Positions 8,729 to 16,817 are shown, counted from the first letter of the stretch. The stretch: DNA of 64,000 nt from an uncultured Eubacteriales bacterium (GCA_900545175.1 UQYF01000001.1:62001-126000); one strand, 5' to 3'. Notes: generated from the letters alone by a model not told the origin. Numbers and translations: made by a program.

Positions 8729-8757
8729 AAGGATTCTGCAATGCAGAACCCTTTTAA
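8729..8757. terminator. Bidirectional intrinsic terminator between thiI and the HPr-like gene
   Basis: Arms 8729-8739 and 8743-8754 pair over 11 positions with one mismatch around a 3-nt loop. On the minus strand the hairpin is followed by CCTTTTTTG; on the plus strand by CCCTTTTAA. It fits termination of the two converging transcripts. Confidence 0.7.
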
Positions 8758-8791
8758 ATATTATCTTATGAAAGCTATGTAAAAATGCAGC

Positions 8792-9022
8792 TTATACAAG
8801 ATATGGAGCGAGAACTGAAAGAATGGTATCAACGTTCTCCTCAGCATGAATATTCAGGTCGATAGGCTTGCTAAGGTCAAGGGAAAAGATACCCATAATG
8901 GACTTAGCGTCGATAACATATCTTCCGGATACGAGGTCGAAATCGACATCGAACTTAGTGATATCGTTAACAAATGACTTAACCTTATCGATAGAATTAA
9001 GTGAAATCTGAACTGTTTTCAT
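8792..9022 (-). CDS. HPr-like protein lacking the active-site histidine
   Basis: A 76-residue protein whose second half has the HPr signature: AKSIMGIFSL (about 39-48) with the serine equivalent to the regulatory Ser46 at Ser41, and a C-terminal LNIHAEENVDTILSVL helix. The N-terminal loop that should hold the phosphorylated histidine (GLHARP in true HPr) reads NSIDKVKSF, so PEP-dependent phosphoryl transfer is not expected. It may be a regulatory or structural HPr relative, common in Lachnospiraceae. A very strong site (AGGAGGGT) precedes the ATG, and a good promoter lies just upstream. It is transcribed toward thiI and stands alone. Confidence 0.8.
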   Translation of the reverse strand: MKTVQISLNSIDKVKSFVNDITKFDVDFDLVSGRYVIDAKSIMGIFSLDLSKPIDLNIHAEENVDTILSVLAPYLV

Positions 9023-9054
9023 GGTACACCCTCCTGATAATTTTTATTAACTCA

Positions 9055-9083
9055 ATGATACATTTTTAGGCATAAAAAGTCAA
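9055..9083 (-). promoter_or_regulatory. Sigma-A promoter for the HPr-like gene
   Basis: On the minus strand TTGACT (9078-9083), a 17-nt spacer and TATCAT (9055-9060), about 33 nt before the start codon. It lies in the divergent region shared with mtaB. Confidence 0.6.
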
Positions 9084-9114
9084 TACAAAATGTCAGAAAG
9101 AAGGTACTAAATTT

Positions 9115-10479
9115 ATGAAATGTACATTACATAACCTTGGATGCAAGGTGAATTCTTACGAAACAGAGGCCATGAGACAGCTTTTAGAGGCGGCAGGATA
9201 TGAGATAGTTGAATTTGGAAGTGAAACGGCGGATGTTTATATAATTAATACATGTACGGTTACTAATATTGCGGACCGCAAATCCAGACAGATGCTCCAT
9301 AAGGCAAAGAAGGATAACCCTAACGCTGTTGTGGTTGCGGCAGGCTGTTATGTACAGGAAGCAGGGGAAAAGCTTCTTGCGGATGAAGCGGTTGATTTGA
9401 TAGTGGGAAACAACAGAAAAGGACAGATTGTTGAAGTACTTGATGAGTATTTTAAAGGAAGAAATATAGAAGATTCATTTATTGATATAAATAAGACAAA
9501 AGAGTATGAGAAGCTTGAAATAAATGCAAGTCTTTCACACACAAGAGCATATATAAAGATACAGGATGGCTGCAACCAGTTCTGCACATATTGCATAATT
9601 CCGTTTGCGAGAGGAAGAGTTAGAAGCAGAAGCCTTGATGATATAATGTCGGAGGTGAAAAAGCTTGCAGACAGCGGCTGCCATGAGATAGTTGTGACAG
9701 GGATTCACTTGAGCTCATATGGACTTGATTTTGATAATAAGGAATACAATTCACAGCCTGTTCCGAATGCGGAGAGACTTTTGCAGGTGCTTGAAGCGAT
9801 AGCAAAGGTTGAAGGAATAGACAGGATAAGACTGGGTTCTCTTGAACCTAGAATAATCACCGATGAATTTCTCTTGCGTCTGTCAGCGATAGAACAGATA
9901 TGTCCTCATTTTCATCTATCACTTCAGAGCGGATGCGATGAAACGCTTCGAAGAATGAACAGAAGATATGATACTCAGGAATTCTATGCTGGTATTGTCA
10001 AGATTCGTAAATATTTTGACAAGCCTGCAATAACAACAGATGTGATAGTGGGATTTCCGGGTGAGACGGATGAGGAGTTCGAAGTTACGAGAAAGTATCT
10101 TGAGAAGATTAATTTTTTTGAGATGCATGTATTTAAGTATTCGAGAAGAAAAGGTACGATAGCTGACAGAATGGAAAATCAGATTCCTGAGAATATAAAA
10201 AGTGAGCGCAGTGATGTGCTTATAGAGCTTGATGAGAGACTCTCAAGGGAATACAGGGAGAGCTTTGTGAACGAATATGAGAATGTGCTTGTCGAGGAAT
10301 ATATAGAGCTTGAAGGAAAAAAGTATGCGGTGGGCCATACGAAAAGGTATGTGAGAGTGCTTATCGAACTTGAGGATGAAAATTCAGATAATGTACACAT
10401 AAATGACGAAGTGTCTGTAATAATAATGGGACTTTTGGGAAAAGATAGTGTAATATCCAAGGTGGCTCTTGCAAATTAG
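9115..10479 (+). CDS. mtaB: tRNA ms2t6A methylthiotransferase MtaB
   Basis: A radical-SAM methylthiotransferase that adds a methylthio group to t6A37 of tRNA. The 454-residue protein has the N-terminal UPF0004 domain with its three iron-sulfur cysteines (Cys10, Cys47, Cys78), the radical-SAM CxxxCxxC motif (Cys153, Cys157, Cys160) and a C-terminal TRAM-like RNA-binding region. The opening LGCKVNSYE and the EFGSETADVYIINTCTVT stretch fit MtaB (YqeV) better than MiaB or RimO. An AGAAAGAAGG site precedes the ATG. It is followed by the ireB promoter. Confidence 0.93.
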   Translation: MKCTLHNLGCKVNSYETEAMRQLLEAAGYEIVEFGSETADVYIINTCTVTNIADRKSRQMLHKAKKDNPNAVVVAAGCYVQEAGEKLLADEAVDLIVGNNRKGQIVEVLDEYFKGRNIEDSFIDINKTKEYEKLEINASLSHTRAYIKIQDGCNQFCTYCIIPFARGRVRSRSLDDIMSEVKKLADSGCHEIVVTGIHLSSYGLDFDNKEYNSQPVPNAERLLQVLEAIAKVEGIDRIRLGSLEPRIITDEFLLRLSAIEQICPHFHLSLQSGCDETLRRMNRRYDTQEFYAGIVKIRKYFDKPAITTDVIVGFPGETDEEFEVTRKYLEKINFFEMHVFKYSRRKGTIADRMENQIPENIKSERSDVLIELDERLSREYRESFVNEYENVLVEEYIELEGKKYAVGHTKRYVRVLIELEDENSDNVHINDEVSVIIMGLLGKDSVISKVALAN

Positions 10480-10497
10480 GAAAAATTATATTATGAT
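10469..10497 (+). promoter_or_regulatory. Candidate sigma-A promoter for ireB-ruvX-DUF1292
   Basis: TTGCAA (10469-10474), a 17-nt spacer and TATGAT (10492-10497), overlapping the end of mtaB. The transcript would begin near 10504, so the in-frame ATG at 10501 is unlikely to be the ireB start. Confidence 0.5.
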
Positions 10498-10527
10498 AAA
10501 ATGTATAGTGCAAAGGACGTGAAGATT

Positions 10528-10788
10528 ATGTCGGATATGACAAATACACAATTTTTTAGGGTTGCGGATGAACAGCATATAGAAGTTTCAGATATTCTTA
10601 ATACTGTGTGTAAGGCCTTGACTGATAAGGGATATAATCCTATCAATCAGATAGTGGGCTATATCATGTCGGGAGACCCTACATACATTACCAGCCATAA
10701 TAATGCACGTAGTCTTATTATGAAGGTTGAGCGTGATGAACTTGTTGAGGAGCTTCTCAAGAATTATATTTCAGTTAAAGGACTGTAA
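10528..10788 (+). CDS. ireB: IreB family regulatory phosphoprotein
   Basis: An 86-residue DUF965/IreB protein. In Enterococcus, IreB is a substrate of the PASTA kinase IreK, is phosphorylated on N-terminal threonines and affects cephalosporin tolerance. Here the N-terminus MSDMTNTQFF carries Thr5 and Thr7, and the core has KALTDKGYNPINQIVGYIMSGDPTYITSHNNAR, the family hallmark. A start at 10528 gives the family length. The PrkC/PrpC pair at 61.8-64 kb is its likely kinase and phosphatase. ruvX follows after 3 nt; the ireB-ruvX-DUF1292 order is conserved in Firmicutes. Confidence 0.92.
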   Translation: MSDMTNTQFFRVADEQHIEVSDILNTVCKALTDKGYNPINQIVGYIMSGDPTYITSHNNARSLIMKVERDELVEELLKNYISVKGL

Positions 10789-10791
10789 AAA

Positions 10792-11238
10792 ATGAGAATA
10801 TTAGGTTTGGATTATGGAACTAAGACGGTGGGCGTTGCAGTCAGCGACCCGCTTATGCTTACTGCCCAAGGGTTGGAGATTATCCGCCGGAAGGAAGAAA
10901 ATAAGCTCCGCCAGACGCTTGCGCGCATAGAGGAGCTTGTCGAGGAATATGATATATCTTTGATAGTATTAGGGCTCCCTAAGCATATGAACAATTCGGA
11001 TGGAGTCCGTGTCGAGAGTACAATGGAATTTAAGGAAAAGCTTGAACGCAGGCTTGGACTTGAGATTGTGATGTGGGATGAGAGACTCACAACAGTCGCT
11101 GCTGACCGCACAATGATGGAGGCGGGAATACGCAGAGAGAATAGAAAAGAATATGTTGACATGTTAGCAGCACAGTTTATCCTTCAGGGATATCTTGACA
11201 GTCTTGCATTTAAGAAAAAACAGGAACAGGAGAATTAA
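10792..11238 (+). CDS. ruvX: Putative pre-16S rRNA nuclease / Holliday junction resolvase YqgF
   Basis: A 148-residue RNase H-fold nuclease. Motifs are GLDYGTKTVGVAVSD (about 4-18, with catalytic Asp6), VLGLPKHMNNSDG (about 60-72), VMWDERLTT (about 93-101) and DMLAAQFILQGYL near the C-terminus. YqgF/RuvX has been assigned both to Holliday junction resolution and to final maturation of the 16S rRNA 5' end; sequence does not decide which applies here. It sits 3 nt after ireB and 4 nt before the DUF1292 gene in one operon. Confidence 0.93.
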   Translation: MRILGLDYGTKTVGVAVSDPLMLTAQGLEIIRRKEENKLRQTLARIEELVEEYDISLIVLGLPKHMNNSDGVRVESTMEFKEKLERRLGLEIVMWDERLTTVAADRTMMEAGIRRENRKEYVDMLAAQFILQGYLDSLAFKKKQEQEN

Positions 11239-11242
11239 AAAT

Positions 11243-11530
11243 ATGGCAGATACAGAAAAACTTGTATTTCAGACAGAAGATGGCAAAGAGGTTGAGTTCG
11301 AGGTTGTTGAATCCACAAGAGTGAATGGTGCAGATTACCTTTTAGTGACAACGGATGATACAACTGTGTATGACAGTGAGAACGATGATGATGACAGTGA
11401 GGCAGTATTTATCCTCAAAGATACTTCTGCACCGGAATCCGAGGAAGCATTATATGAGTTCGTGGATGATGAGGAAGAGCTTGATGCTGTTTTCAAGATT
11501 TTTGAGCAGCTTTTAGATGAAGAAGAGTAA
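11243..11530 (+). CDS. DUF1292 family protein (YrzB-like)
   Basis: A 95-residue acidic protein of unknown function. It shows the family pattern: an opening DTEKLVFQTEDGKEVEFEVVE, then TRVNGADYLLVTTD and a long aspartate/glutamate-rich second half ending in FEQLLDEEE. The start at 11243 follows AGGAGAATTAAAAAT; the frame opens upstream inside ruvX but that part does not resemble the family. It is third in the ireB-ruvX operon, an association seen throughout Firmicutes. No enzymatic motif is visible. Confidence 0.9.
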   Translation: MADTEKLVFQTEDGKEVEFEVVESTRVNGADYLLVTTDDTTVYDSENDDDDSEAVFILKDTSAPESEEALYEFVDDEEELDAVFKIFEQLLDEEE

Positions 11531-11550
11531 GAGTTAGTGCATCACGCAGG

Positions 11551-11579
11551 ATAGTATTTTCATAGGCTGAAAATACTAT
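11551..11579. terminator. Hairpin after the DUF1292 gene
   Basis: Arms 11551-11562 and 11568-11579 form an A/T-rich 12-bp stem with a 5-nt loop. No T-run follows on the plus strand, so termination is uncertain. A second small hairpin (GTACATG 11635-11641, CATGTAC 11646-11652) precedes the RNase J ribosome site. Confidence 0.4.
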
Positions 11580-11688
11580 ATGAAATGTGCAGTGACTAGA
11601 ATTTTGCTGTTGCAGGGATGAGAGAACCATTTATGTACATGTAAGCATGTACGAAAAAAGTAGAACGTGATTTTTTGGAGGTGTTTTT

Positions 11689-13356
11689 TTGAAAACGGAT
11701 ACAACTGAAAAGGTGAAGATAATTCCACTCGGCGGATTAGAGCAGATTGGAATGAACATGACTGCCTTCATGTATGGAGACAGTATTATTGTTGTAGACT
11801 GCGGTCTGTCTTTTCCTGATGATGACATGTTAGGAATAGATCTTGTTATTCCGGATGTCACATTTTTGAAGGATAATATTGATAAAGTAAAAGGTTTTGT
11901 TGTGACACACGGACATGAGGATCATATAGGAGCTTTCCCTTATGTATTAAGAGAAGTGAATAAGCCTATATATGCGACAAAGCTTACAATGGGAATTATA
12001 GAGACTAAGCTTAAAGAGCATAATCTTATGGGAACTACCAAGCGCAAGGTAGTAAAGTACGGACAGTATATTATGCTTGGAGATTTCAGAATTGAATTTA
12101 TCAGAATAAATCATAGTATTGCGGATGCATGTGCATTAGCAATCTATACTCCGGCCGGGATAATAATCCATACAGGAGATTTTAAGGTCGATTATACTCC
12201 TGTGTTTGGTGAACCGATAGATTTACAGAGATTTGGTGAGATTGGAAAGAAAGGTGTACTTGCAATGCTCTGCGACAGTACGAATGTTATGCGTCCGGGC
12301 TATACAATGTCTGAAAAGACAGTCGGCAAGACATTTGACAATATTTTTTCCGATAACCAGAACAGCAGAATAATTGTTGCAACATTTGCATCCAATGTCG
12401 ACAGAGTACAGCAGATTATCAATTCGGCTGCAAAGTATAACCGTAAGGTGGCTGTTGAAGGCCGCAGCATGGTAAATATTATAAATGTTGCTAGTGAGTT
12501 AGGCTACCTTGATATTCCTGACGGAATGCTTGTTGAGACGGATGAACTAAAGAAATATACTGACAGCCAGACTGTAATTATTACTACAGGAAGTCAGGGA
12601 GAATCCATGGCGGCGCTTTCAAGGATGGCTGCTTCAATACACAAGAAGGTTACAATCAAGCCGGGAGACGTTGTTATAGTCAGCGCAACTCCTATACCGG
12701 GCAATGAGAAATCTGTTGCAAGAGTTATAAATGAGCTCTCAATGAAGGGTGCTAAGGTCATTTTTCAGGATACACATGTCTCCGGACATGCATCACAGGA
12801 AGAGATTAAGCTTATGTACTCCATAGTTAAGCCTAAGTATGCCATTCCTGTACACGGTGAGTACAGACATTTGAAGACACATGCAGACCTTGCTGTGTCA
12901 ATGGGCATTCCTAAGGAGAATGTGTTTATTCTCTCATCAGGTGATGTTCTTGAGCTTGGAAGTGAGAGCGCCGGCAAGACGGGAACCGTGACGGCGGGAA
13001 GTCTTCTTGTCGATGGTCTTGGTGTCGGCGATGTCGGAAATATTGTACTTCGTGACAGACAGAATCTTGCAGAGAACGGTATAATAATAGTTGTGCTCAC
13101 ATTGGAGAAATATACGAACCAGCTCCTTGCAGGGCCTGATATTGTTACAAGAGGTTTTGTATATGTTAGAGAGTCAGAGACACTTTTAGAGGATGCTACA
13201 AGCGTTGTGAGAGAGTCTGTTGACAGATGTCTTGAAAAGAATATAAGTGACTGGGGAAAGATAAAGAACATTATCAGGGATGATTTAAGTGATTATCTTT
13301 GGAAGAAGATGAAGAGAAATCCTATGATTTTGCCTATCATTATGGAGGTGTCATAA
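11689..13356 (+). CDS. rnj: Ribonuclease J
   Basis: RNase J is a metallo-beta-lactamase/beta-CASP ribonuclease with 5'-3' exonuclease and endonuclease activity in mRNA decay and rRNA processing. The 555-residue protein shows the zinc motif HGHEDHIGAFPY (about 74-85), HTGDF (about 163-167), the beta-CASP stretch with TTGSQGE (about 303-309), HVSGHAS (about 363-369) and a C-terminal RNA-binding domain. The start is TTG at 11689, placed by a strong GGAGG 8-12 nt upstream and family length; no ATG is nearby. The next gene follows without a gap. Confidence 0.95.
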   Translation: MKTDTTEKVKIIPLGGLEQIGMNMTAFMYGDSIIVVDCGLSFPDDDMLGIDLVIPDVTFLKDNIDKVKGFVVTHGHEDHIGAFPYVLREVNKPIYATKLTMGIIETKLKEHNLMGTTKRKVVKYGQYIMLGDFRIEFIRINHSIADACALAIYTPAGIIIHTGDFKVDYTPVFGEPIDLQRFGEIGKKGVLAMLCDSTNVMRPGYTMSEKTVGKTFDNIFSDNQNSRIIVATFASNVDRVQQIINSAAKYNRKVAVEGRSMVNIINVASELGYLDIPDGMLVETDELKKYTDSQTVIITTGSQGESMAALSRMAASIHKKVTIKPGDVVIVSATPIPGNEKSVARVINELSMKGAKVIFQDTHVSGHASQEEIKLMYSIVKPKYAIPVHGEYRHLKTHADLAVSMGIPKENVFILSSGDVLELGSESAGKTGTVTAGSLLVDGLGVGDVGNIVLRDRQNLAENGIIIVVLTLEKYTNQLLAGPDIVTRGFVYVRESETLLEDATSVVRESVDRCLEKNISDWGKIKNIIRDDLSDYLWKKMKRNPMILPIIMEVS

Positions 13357-13725
13357 TTGGGTGACAGCAGGAACAAAACTTATGAAAACCGTCCGGTTGA
13401 TATAAAGACAGAAGAGCTTGTTGCGGCAGTGCTTGAGAGCGAAGAATATAAAGAGTATCTTGAATATCTTGCAAAGATAAAAGAGCAGCCGGAGCTTTAT
13501 GAGAGAGTGTGCGATTACAGAAGGCGCAATTTTGAACTTCAGAATATGGATGTAAATGATAACATGTTTGATGAAGTCATGCGTTTTCAGATGGAGAACG
13601 CAGCTATCAGAAAAAATGTGCTTGCTAACGAGTTCCTAAAAGCAGAGCTGTCGGTGTGCAGAATGCTTCAGGACATAACACGCACTATATCGGAAAGAAT
13701 TGAGCTGGACGTTGACTTTTTGTAA
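13357..13725 (+). CDS. YlbF/YmcA family protein
   Basis: A 122-residue, largely helical protein of the YlbF family. In Bacillus, YlbF, YmcA and YaaT form the Y-complex, which directs RNase Y to specific mRNAs and affects competence and sporulation. The core is TEELVAAVLESEEYKEYLEYLAKIKEQPELYERV. Start is TTG at 13357, immediately after the RNase J stop, with the GGAGG site inside the end of the RNase J gene. The direct pairing with RNase J suggests a role in RNA turnover, but this is inference. Confidence 0.85.
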   Translation: MGDSRNKTYENRPVDIKTEELVAAVLESEEYKEYLEYLAKIKEQPELYERVCDYRRRNFELQNMDVNDNMFDEVMRFQMENAAIRKNVLANEFLKAELSVCRMLQDITRTISERIELDVDFL

Positions 13726-13747
13726 GCAGGATGTGGATGAGGATTGT

Positions 13748-14146
13748 ATGGAAACCAGAAATGCGATAAAGACAGTGATAACAATTTCATATAAAATGAT
13801 AATATTTGCACTTGTCGTGATACTTATCTATTATGCCGGTGGAGCAGCTTTCAGATTCGGAGTAGCAATATTTAACGAGTCATCCATGAGCGATCCTTCG
13901 ATGGCGAGAACGATTACGGTTACTATACCTGATAATCCGTCAACCGCTGAAGTGGCAGATGTGCTTGACAAGGCGGAGCTTATTGACGGAATATTGCTAT
14001 TCAGGGTTCAGGCAGCTTTGTCCGATTACAGTAAGTATTTTGTCGGTGGAACATTTGAACTCAATACAGGTATGACACCTACACAGATAATGGCATCGAT
14101 TACCGAGGAGAGCCGGGCAAAGGCGGCTGAGGAGGAATCGAAGTGA
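13748..14146 (+). CDS. Membrane protein with MltG (YrrL) LysM-like domain, catalytic part absent
   Basis: A 132-residue protein with a membrane segment (about 19-37) followed by an extracellular stretch matching the LysM-like subdomain of MltG/YceG: ARTITVTIPDNPSTAEVADVLDKAELI, then a GGTFELNTGMTPTQIMASI segment. The catalytic YceG domain of about 200 residues that normally follows is missing; the gene ends with an alanine/glutamate-rich tail. The two downstream genes (TrmR, U32) are those that follow yrrL in Bacillus, so this is positionally YrrL. It may be a reduced wall-associated protein. ATG at 13748 follows GAGGATT; the stop overlaps the next start by 4 nt. Confidence 0.75.
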   Translation: METRNAIKTVITISYKMIIFALVVILIYYAGGAAFRFGVAIFNESSMSDPSMARTITVTIPDNPSTAEVADVLDKAELIDGILLFRVQAALSDYSKYFVGGTFELNTGMTPTQIMASITEESRAKAAEEESK

Positions 14147-14784
14147 TAACGGATGAGAGGATAACGTCATATATACATTCGCTAGCGGGAAATGACAGTC
14201 CGATATGTATGCAGATTGAACGAGAGGCTTTAGCTGACAGAGTACCTATAATTAGAAAAGAAATGGGCAGCTTTCTTAAGACGGTTCTTGCGCAGAAGCA
14301 TCCTAAGAATATTTTGGAGGTCGGTGCCGCAGTCGGCTATTCATCAATTCTTATGAGTGAGAATATTGATGAAGATGCTAAAATTACAACAATCGAGAAT
14401 TATGACAAGCGCATAATAAAGGCTAGAGAGAATATAAAAATGGCTGGAAAAGAGAATGTCATAACACTGTTAGAGGGCGATGCAGGACAGATTTTAAAGA
14501 CGCTTTCAGGCAGCTATGATTTTATATTTATGGATGCCGCAAAGGCGCAATATATTGTCATTCTGCCTGAGATTTTGAGGTTGCTTTCATCCGGCGGAAT
14601 ACTTATAACAGATAATGTACTTCAGGAGGGCGACCTTGTGCAGTCACGTTTTGCAGTCTGCAGGCGTGACAGGACGATTCATTCACGCATGAGAGAATAT
14701 CTTTACGAGGTCACTCACAATGATGAGCTTGTGACAAGTGTCATACCGCTTGGGGATGGAATAACTTTCAGCGTTAAGAGATAG
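14143..14784 (+). CDS. trmR: O-methyltransferase, probable tRNA 5-hydroxyuridine methyltransferase
   Basis: A 213-residue class I SAM-dependent O-methyltransferase of the YrrM type. The SAM loop is ILEVGAAVGYSS (about 65-76); a metal/substrate motif is DFIFMDAAKAQY, and LITDNVLQEG follows. TrmR in Bacillus methylates 5-hydroxyuridine at the tRNA wobble position to give 5-methoxyuridine. Adjacent is a U32 protein of the family that makes 5-hydroxyuridine, matching the Bacillus yrrM-yrrN-yrrO order. The start is GTG at 14143, overlapping the upstream TGA, with GGAGG before it. Confidence 0.85.
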   Translation: MITDERITSYIHSLAGNDSPICMQIEREALADRVPIIRKEMGSFLKTVLAQKHPKNILEVGAAVGYSSILMSENIDEDAKITTIENYDKRIIKARENIKMAGKENVITLLEGDAGQILKTLSGSYDFIFMDAAKAQYIVILPEILRLLSSGGILITDNVLQEGDLVQSRFAVCRRDRTIHSRMREYLYEVTHNDELVTSVIPLGDGITFSVKR

Positions 14785-14815
14785 AATACTAAATGTGATG
14801 GAAATGAGGAATACA

Positions 14816-16045
14816 ATGAAATTACCTGAATTGTTGATACCGGCGAGCAGTCTTGAGGTTCTTAAAACTGCTGTGATATATGGTGCTGATGCGGTCTATA
14901 TAGGTGGAGAAGCTTTCGGACTCAGGGCAAAGGCTAAGAATTTTACAATCGATGAGATGGCAGAGGGTGTTAAGTTTGCACATGAGCATAATGTCAAGGT
15001 ATATGTGACAGCCAACATTCTCGCACATAACAGAGATTTAGCTGGTGCGCGCGAATATTTTAAGGAGCTTGGAGAAAAGGTGCATCCCGACGCACTTATC
15101 ATATCGGATCCTGCTATTTTTACGATAGCGCAGGAGACACTTCCACAGATGGAGCTTCATGTAAGCACACAGGCAAATAATACCAACTATGGAACTTACA
15201 ATTTCTGGCATAAGCTTGGCGCTAAGAGAGTTGTCACTGCAAGAGAGCTTTCACTTGCTGAGATAAAAGAGATTCGTGAGCATATACCGGATGACCTTGA
15301 GATAGAGACATTTGTTCATGGCGCTATGTGCATTTCTTATTCGGGAAGATGCCTTCTTAGCAGCTTCCTCACAGGAAGGGATGCCAATCAGGGCGAGTGT
15401 ACCCACCCGTGCCGCTGGAAATATGCGGTTGTTGAGGAGACAAGACCTGGCGAGTATATGCCTGTATATGAAAATGAGAGAGGGACATATATATTCAATT
15501 CAAAGGATTTGTGCATGATAGAGCATATACCTGAGATGATCGATGCCGGCATAGACAGCCTTAAGGTTGAAGGAAGAATGAAGACAGCACTGTATGTTGC
15601 TACGGTTGCAAGAACTTACAGGATGGCTCTTGACGATTATGCAAAGTCGGAGGAGCTTTACAGAAGCAGAATACCTGTATATAAAGAGGAGATTGCAAAG
15701 TGCACTTACAGACAATATACAACAGGATTTTTCTTTGGAAAGCCGGATCACAATACGCAGATATATGATTCGAATGTGTATATGAGAGAGTATACATATC
15801 TTGGCATTGTCGGAGACAGGAACGAGGAAGGAATGTATGCGATAGAGCAGAGAAACAAGTTCTCAGTCCGCGAAGAAATAGAAGTTATGAAGCCTGACGG
15901 AAGAAATATTGCAGTCAAAGTATGTGCGATTAAGGATGCGGAAGGTAACATGCGTGAGAGCGCACCTCATCCAAAGGAATTGTTATACATTGACCTTGGC
16001 ACAGAACTTGACAAATACGATATATTAAGACGAAAAGAAGATTAG
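14816..16045 (+). CDS. U32 family protein, tRNA 5-hydroxyuridine biosynthesis (TrhP/YrrO-like)
   Basis: A 409-residue U32 protein, a family formerly called peptidases. TrhP members hydroxylate wobble uridine of tRNA with prephenate as a cosubstrate. The family signature with its cysteines appears at about 165-205: ETFVHGAMCISYSGRCLLSS, then the GECTHPCRW stretch, which supplies likely Fe-S ligands. Bacillus has two such proteins (YrrN and YrrO); only one is present here. I chose ATG 14816 with GAGGA 5 nt upstream; upstream in-frame starts (GTG 14795, ATG 14798) are possible. A clear terminator follows. Confidence 0.88.
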   Translation: MKLPELLIPASSLEVLKTAVIYGADAVYIGGEAFGLRAKAKNFTIDEMAEGVKFAHEHNVKVYVTANILAHNRDLAGAREYFKELGEKVHPDALIISDPAIFTIAQETLPQMELHVSTQANNTNYGTYNFWHKLGAKRVVTARELSLAEIKEIREHIPDDLEIETFVHGAMCISYSGRCLLSSFLTGRDANQGECTHPCRWKYAVVEETRPGEYMPVYENERGTYIFNSKDLCMIEHIPEMIDAGIDSLKVEGRMKTALYVATVARTYRMALDDYAKSEELYRSRIPVYKEEIAKCTYRQYTTGFFFGKPDHNTQIYDSNVYMREYTYLGIVGDRNEEGMYAIEQRNKFSVREEIEVMKPDGRNIAVKVCAIKDAEGNMRESAPHPKELLYIDLGTELDKYDILRRKED

Positions 16046-16050
16046 ATATA

Positions 16051-16090
16051 ATGCCGGTATGCGTTTTTGAGCATGCCGGCATTTGTATTT
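16051..16090 (+). terminator. Intrinsic terminator after the U32 gene
   Basis: Arms 16051-16062 and 16071-16082 (ATGCCGGTATGC / GCATGCCGGCAT) form a 12-bp stem with one G-T pair and a loop of 8 nt, followed by TTGTATTTG. It separates the translation/RNA group from sigK. Confidence 0.8.
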
Positions 16091-16189
16091 GTTGGAAATT
16101 AACAGTTAAAATAAATTATGGTCATGCACGCAGGCTGTATTTGCGGCATAGAATGATAGTAATCCTTAATCGACAGGGATGATTGCAGG

Positions 16190-16813
16190 ATGAAGGTATT
16201 CGACAGACCGCTTACGGCTGCACAGGAGAAGATTTATCTTGAGAAGTTTCACAGCGGAGATAAAAGGGCTAAGGAAATTCTTATAGAGAAAAATATGAGA
16301 CTGGTTGTGCATATGGTGAAGAAATATTCATGCAGCGAGTATGAGCTTGAGGACATGATTTCTATCGGAACTATAGGACTTATAAAAGCGATAGACAGCT
16401 TTGACGAGAAGAAGGGCAGCAGGCTTGTGACATATGCGGCGAAGTGCATAGACAATGAACTGCTGATGATGTTCAGAAGTGAAAAAAAGCGCTCAAAAGA
16501 AATTTCACTCAATGAGCCGCTCGGAACGGATAAGGAGGGCAATAAGATATGCTTTCAGGATGTGACATTTTCAGAGGATGAGGATGTGGTTGAAAGGCTT
16601 CAGAACAATGAAGATATAATAAGGCTTAGAAAGGCATTTGACAGCAGGCTTACAGACAGAGAGCGAAAGATTATTGCATACCGGTACGGCTTGTATGGTA
16701 ACAGACCTCGCACACAAAGAGAACTTGCAGCGGAGTATGGGATAAGTAGGAGCTATGTGAGCAGAATAGAGAAAAAAGCGCTTGAGAAGATGAGAGAGGT
16801 CTTTGAAGAATAA
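16190..16813 (+). CDS. sigK: RNA polymerase sigma factor, sigma-K-like, uninterrupted
   Basis: A 207-residue sigma-70 family factor closest in pattern to sigma-K, the late mother-cell sporulation factor. Region 2 includes LIEKNMRLVVHMVKKY (about 29-44), EDMISIGTIGLIKAIDSF (about 53-70) and YAAKCIDNELLMMFR; region 4 carries TQRELAAEYGISRSYVSRIEKKALEKM (about 174-200). A sigma-E/K pro-sequence of about 20 residues is not obvious; MKVFDRPLTAAQEK resembles the mature start. The gene is in one piece, with no skin-type insertion. Sigma-K versus sigma-E cannot be fully separated by eye, but the SLNEPLGTDKEGN and DVV segments favour sigma-K. Confidence 0.85.
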   Translation: MKVFDRPLTAAQEKIYLEKFHSGDKRAKEILIEKNMRLVVHMVKKYSCSEYELEDMISIGTIGLIKAIDSFDEKKGSRLVTYAAKCIDNELLMMFRSEKKRSKEISLNEPLGTDKEGNKICFQDVTFSEDEDVVERLQNNEDIIRLRKAFDSRLTDRERKIIAYRYGLYGNRPRTQRELAAEYGISRSYVSRIEKKALEKMREVFEE

Positions 16814-16817
16814 AGTG

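Noticed and set aside
16190..16813. Skin element or frameshift in sigK
   Set aside because: The frame is continuous through regions 2 to 4 and no recombinase gene or repeat is nearby.
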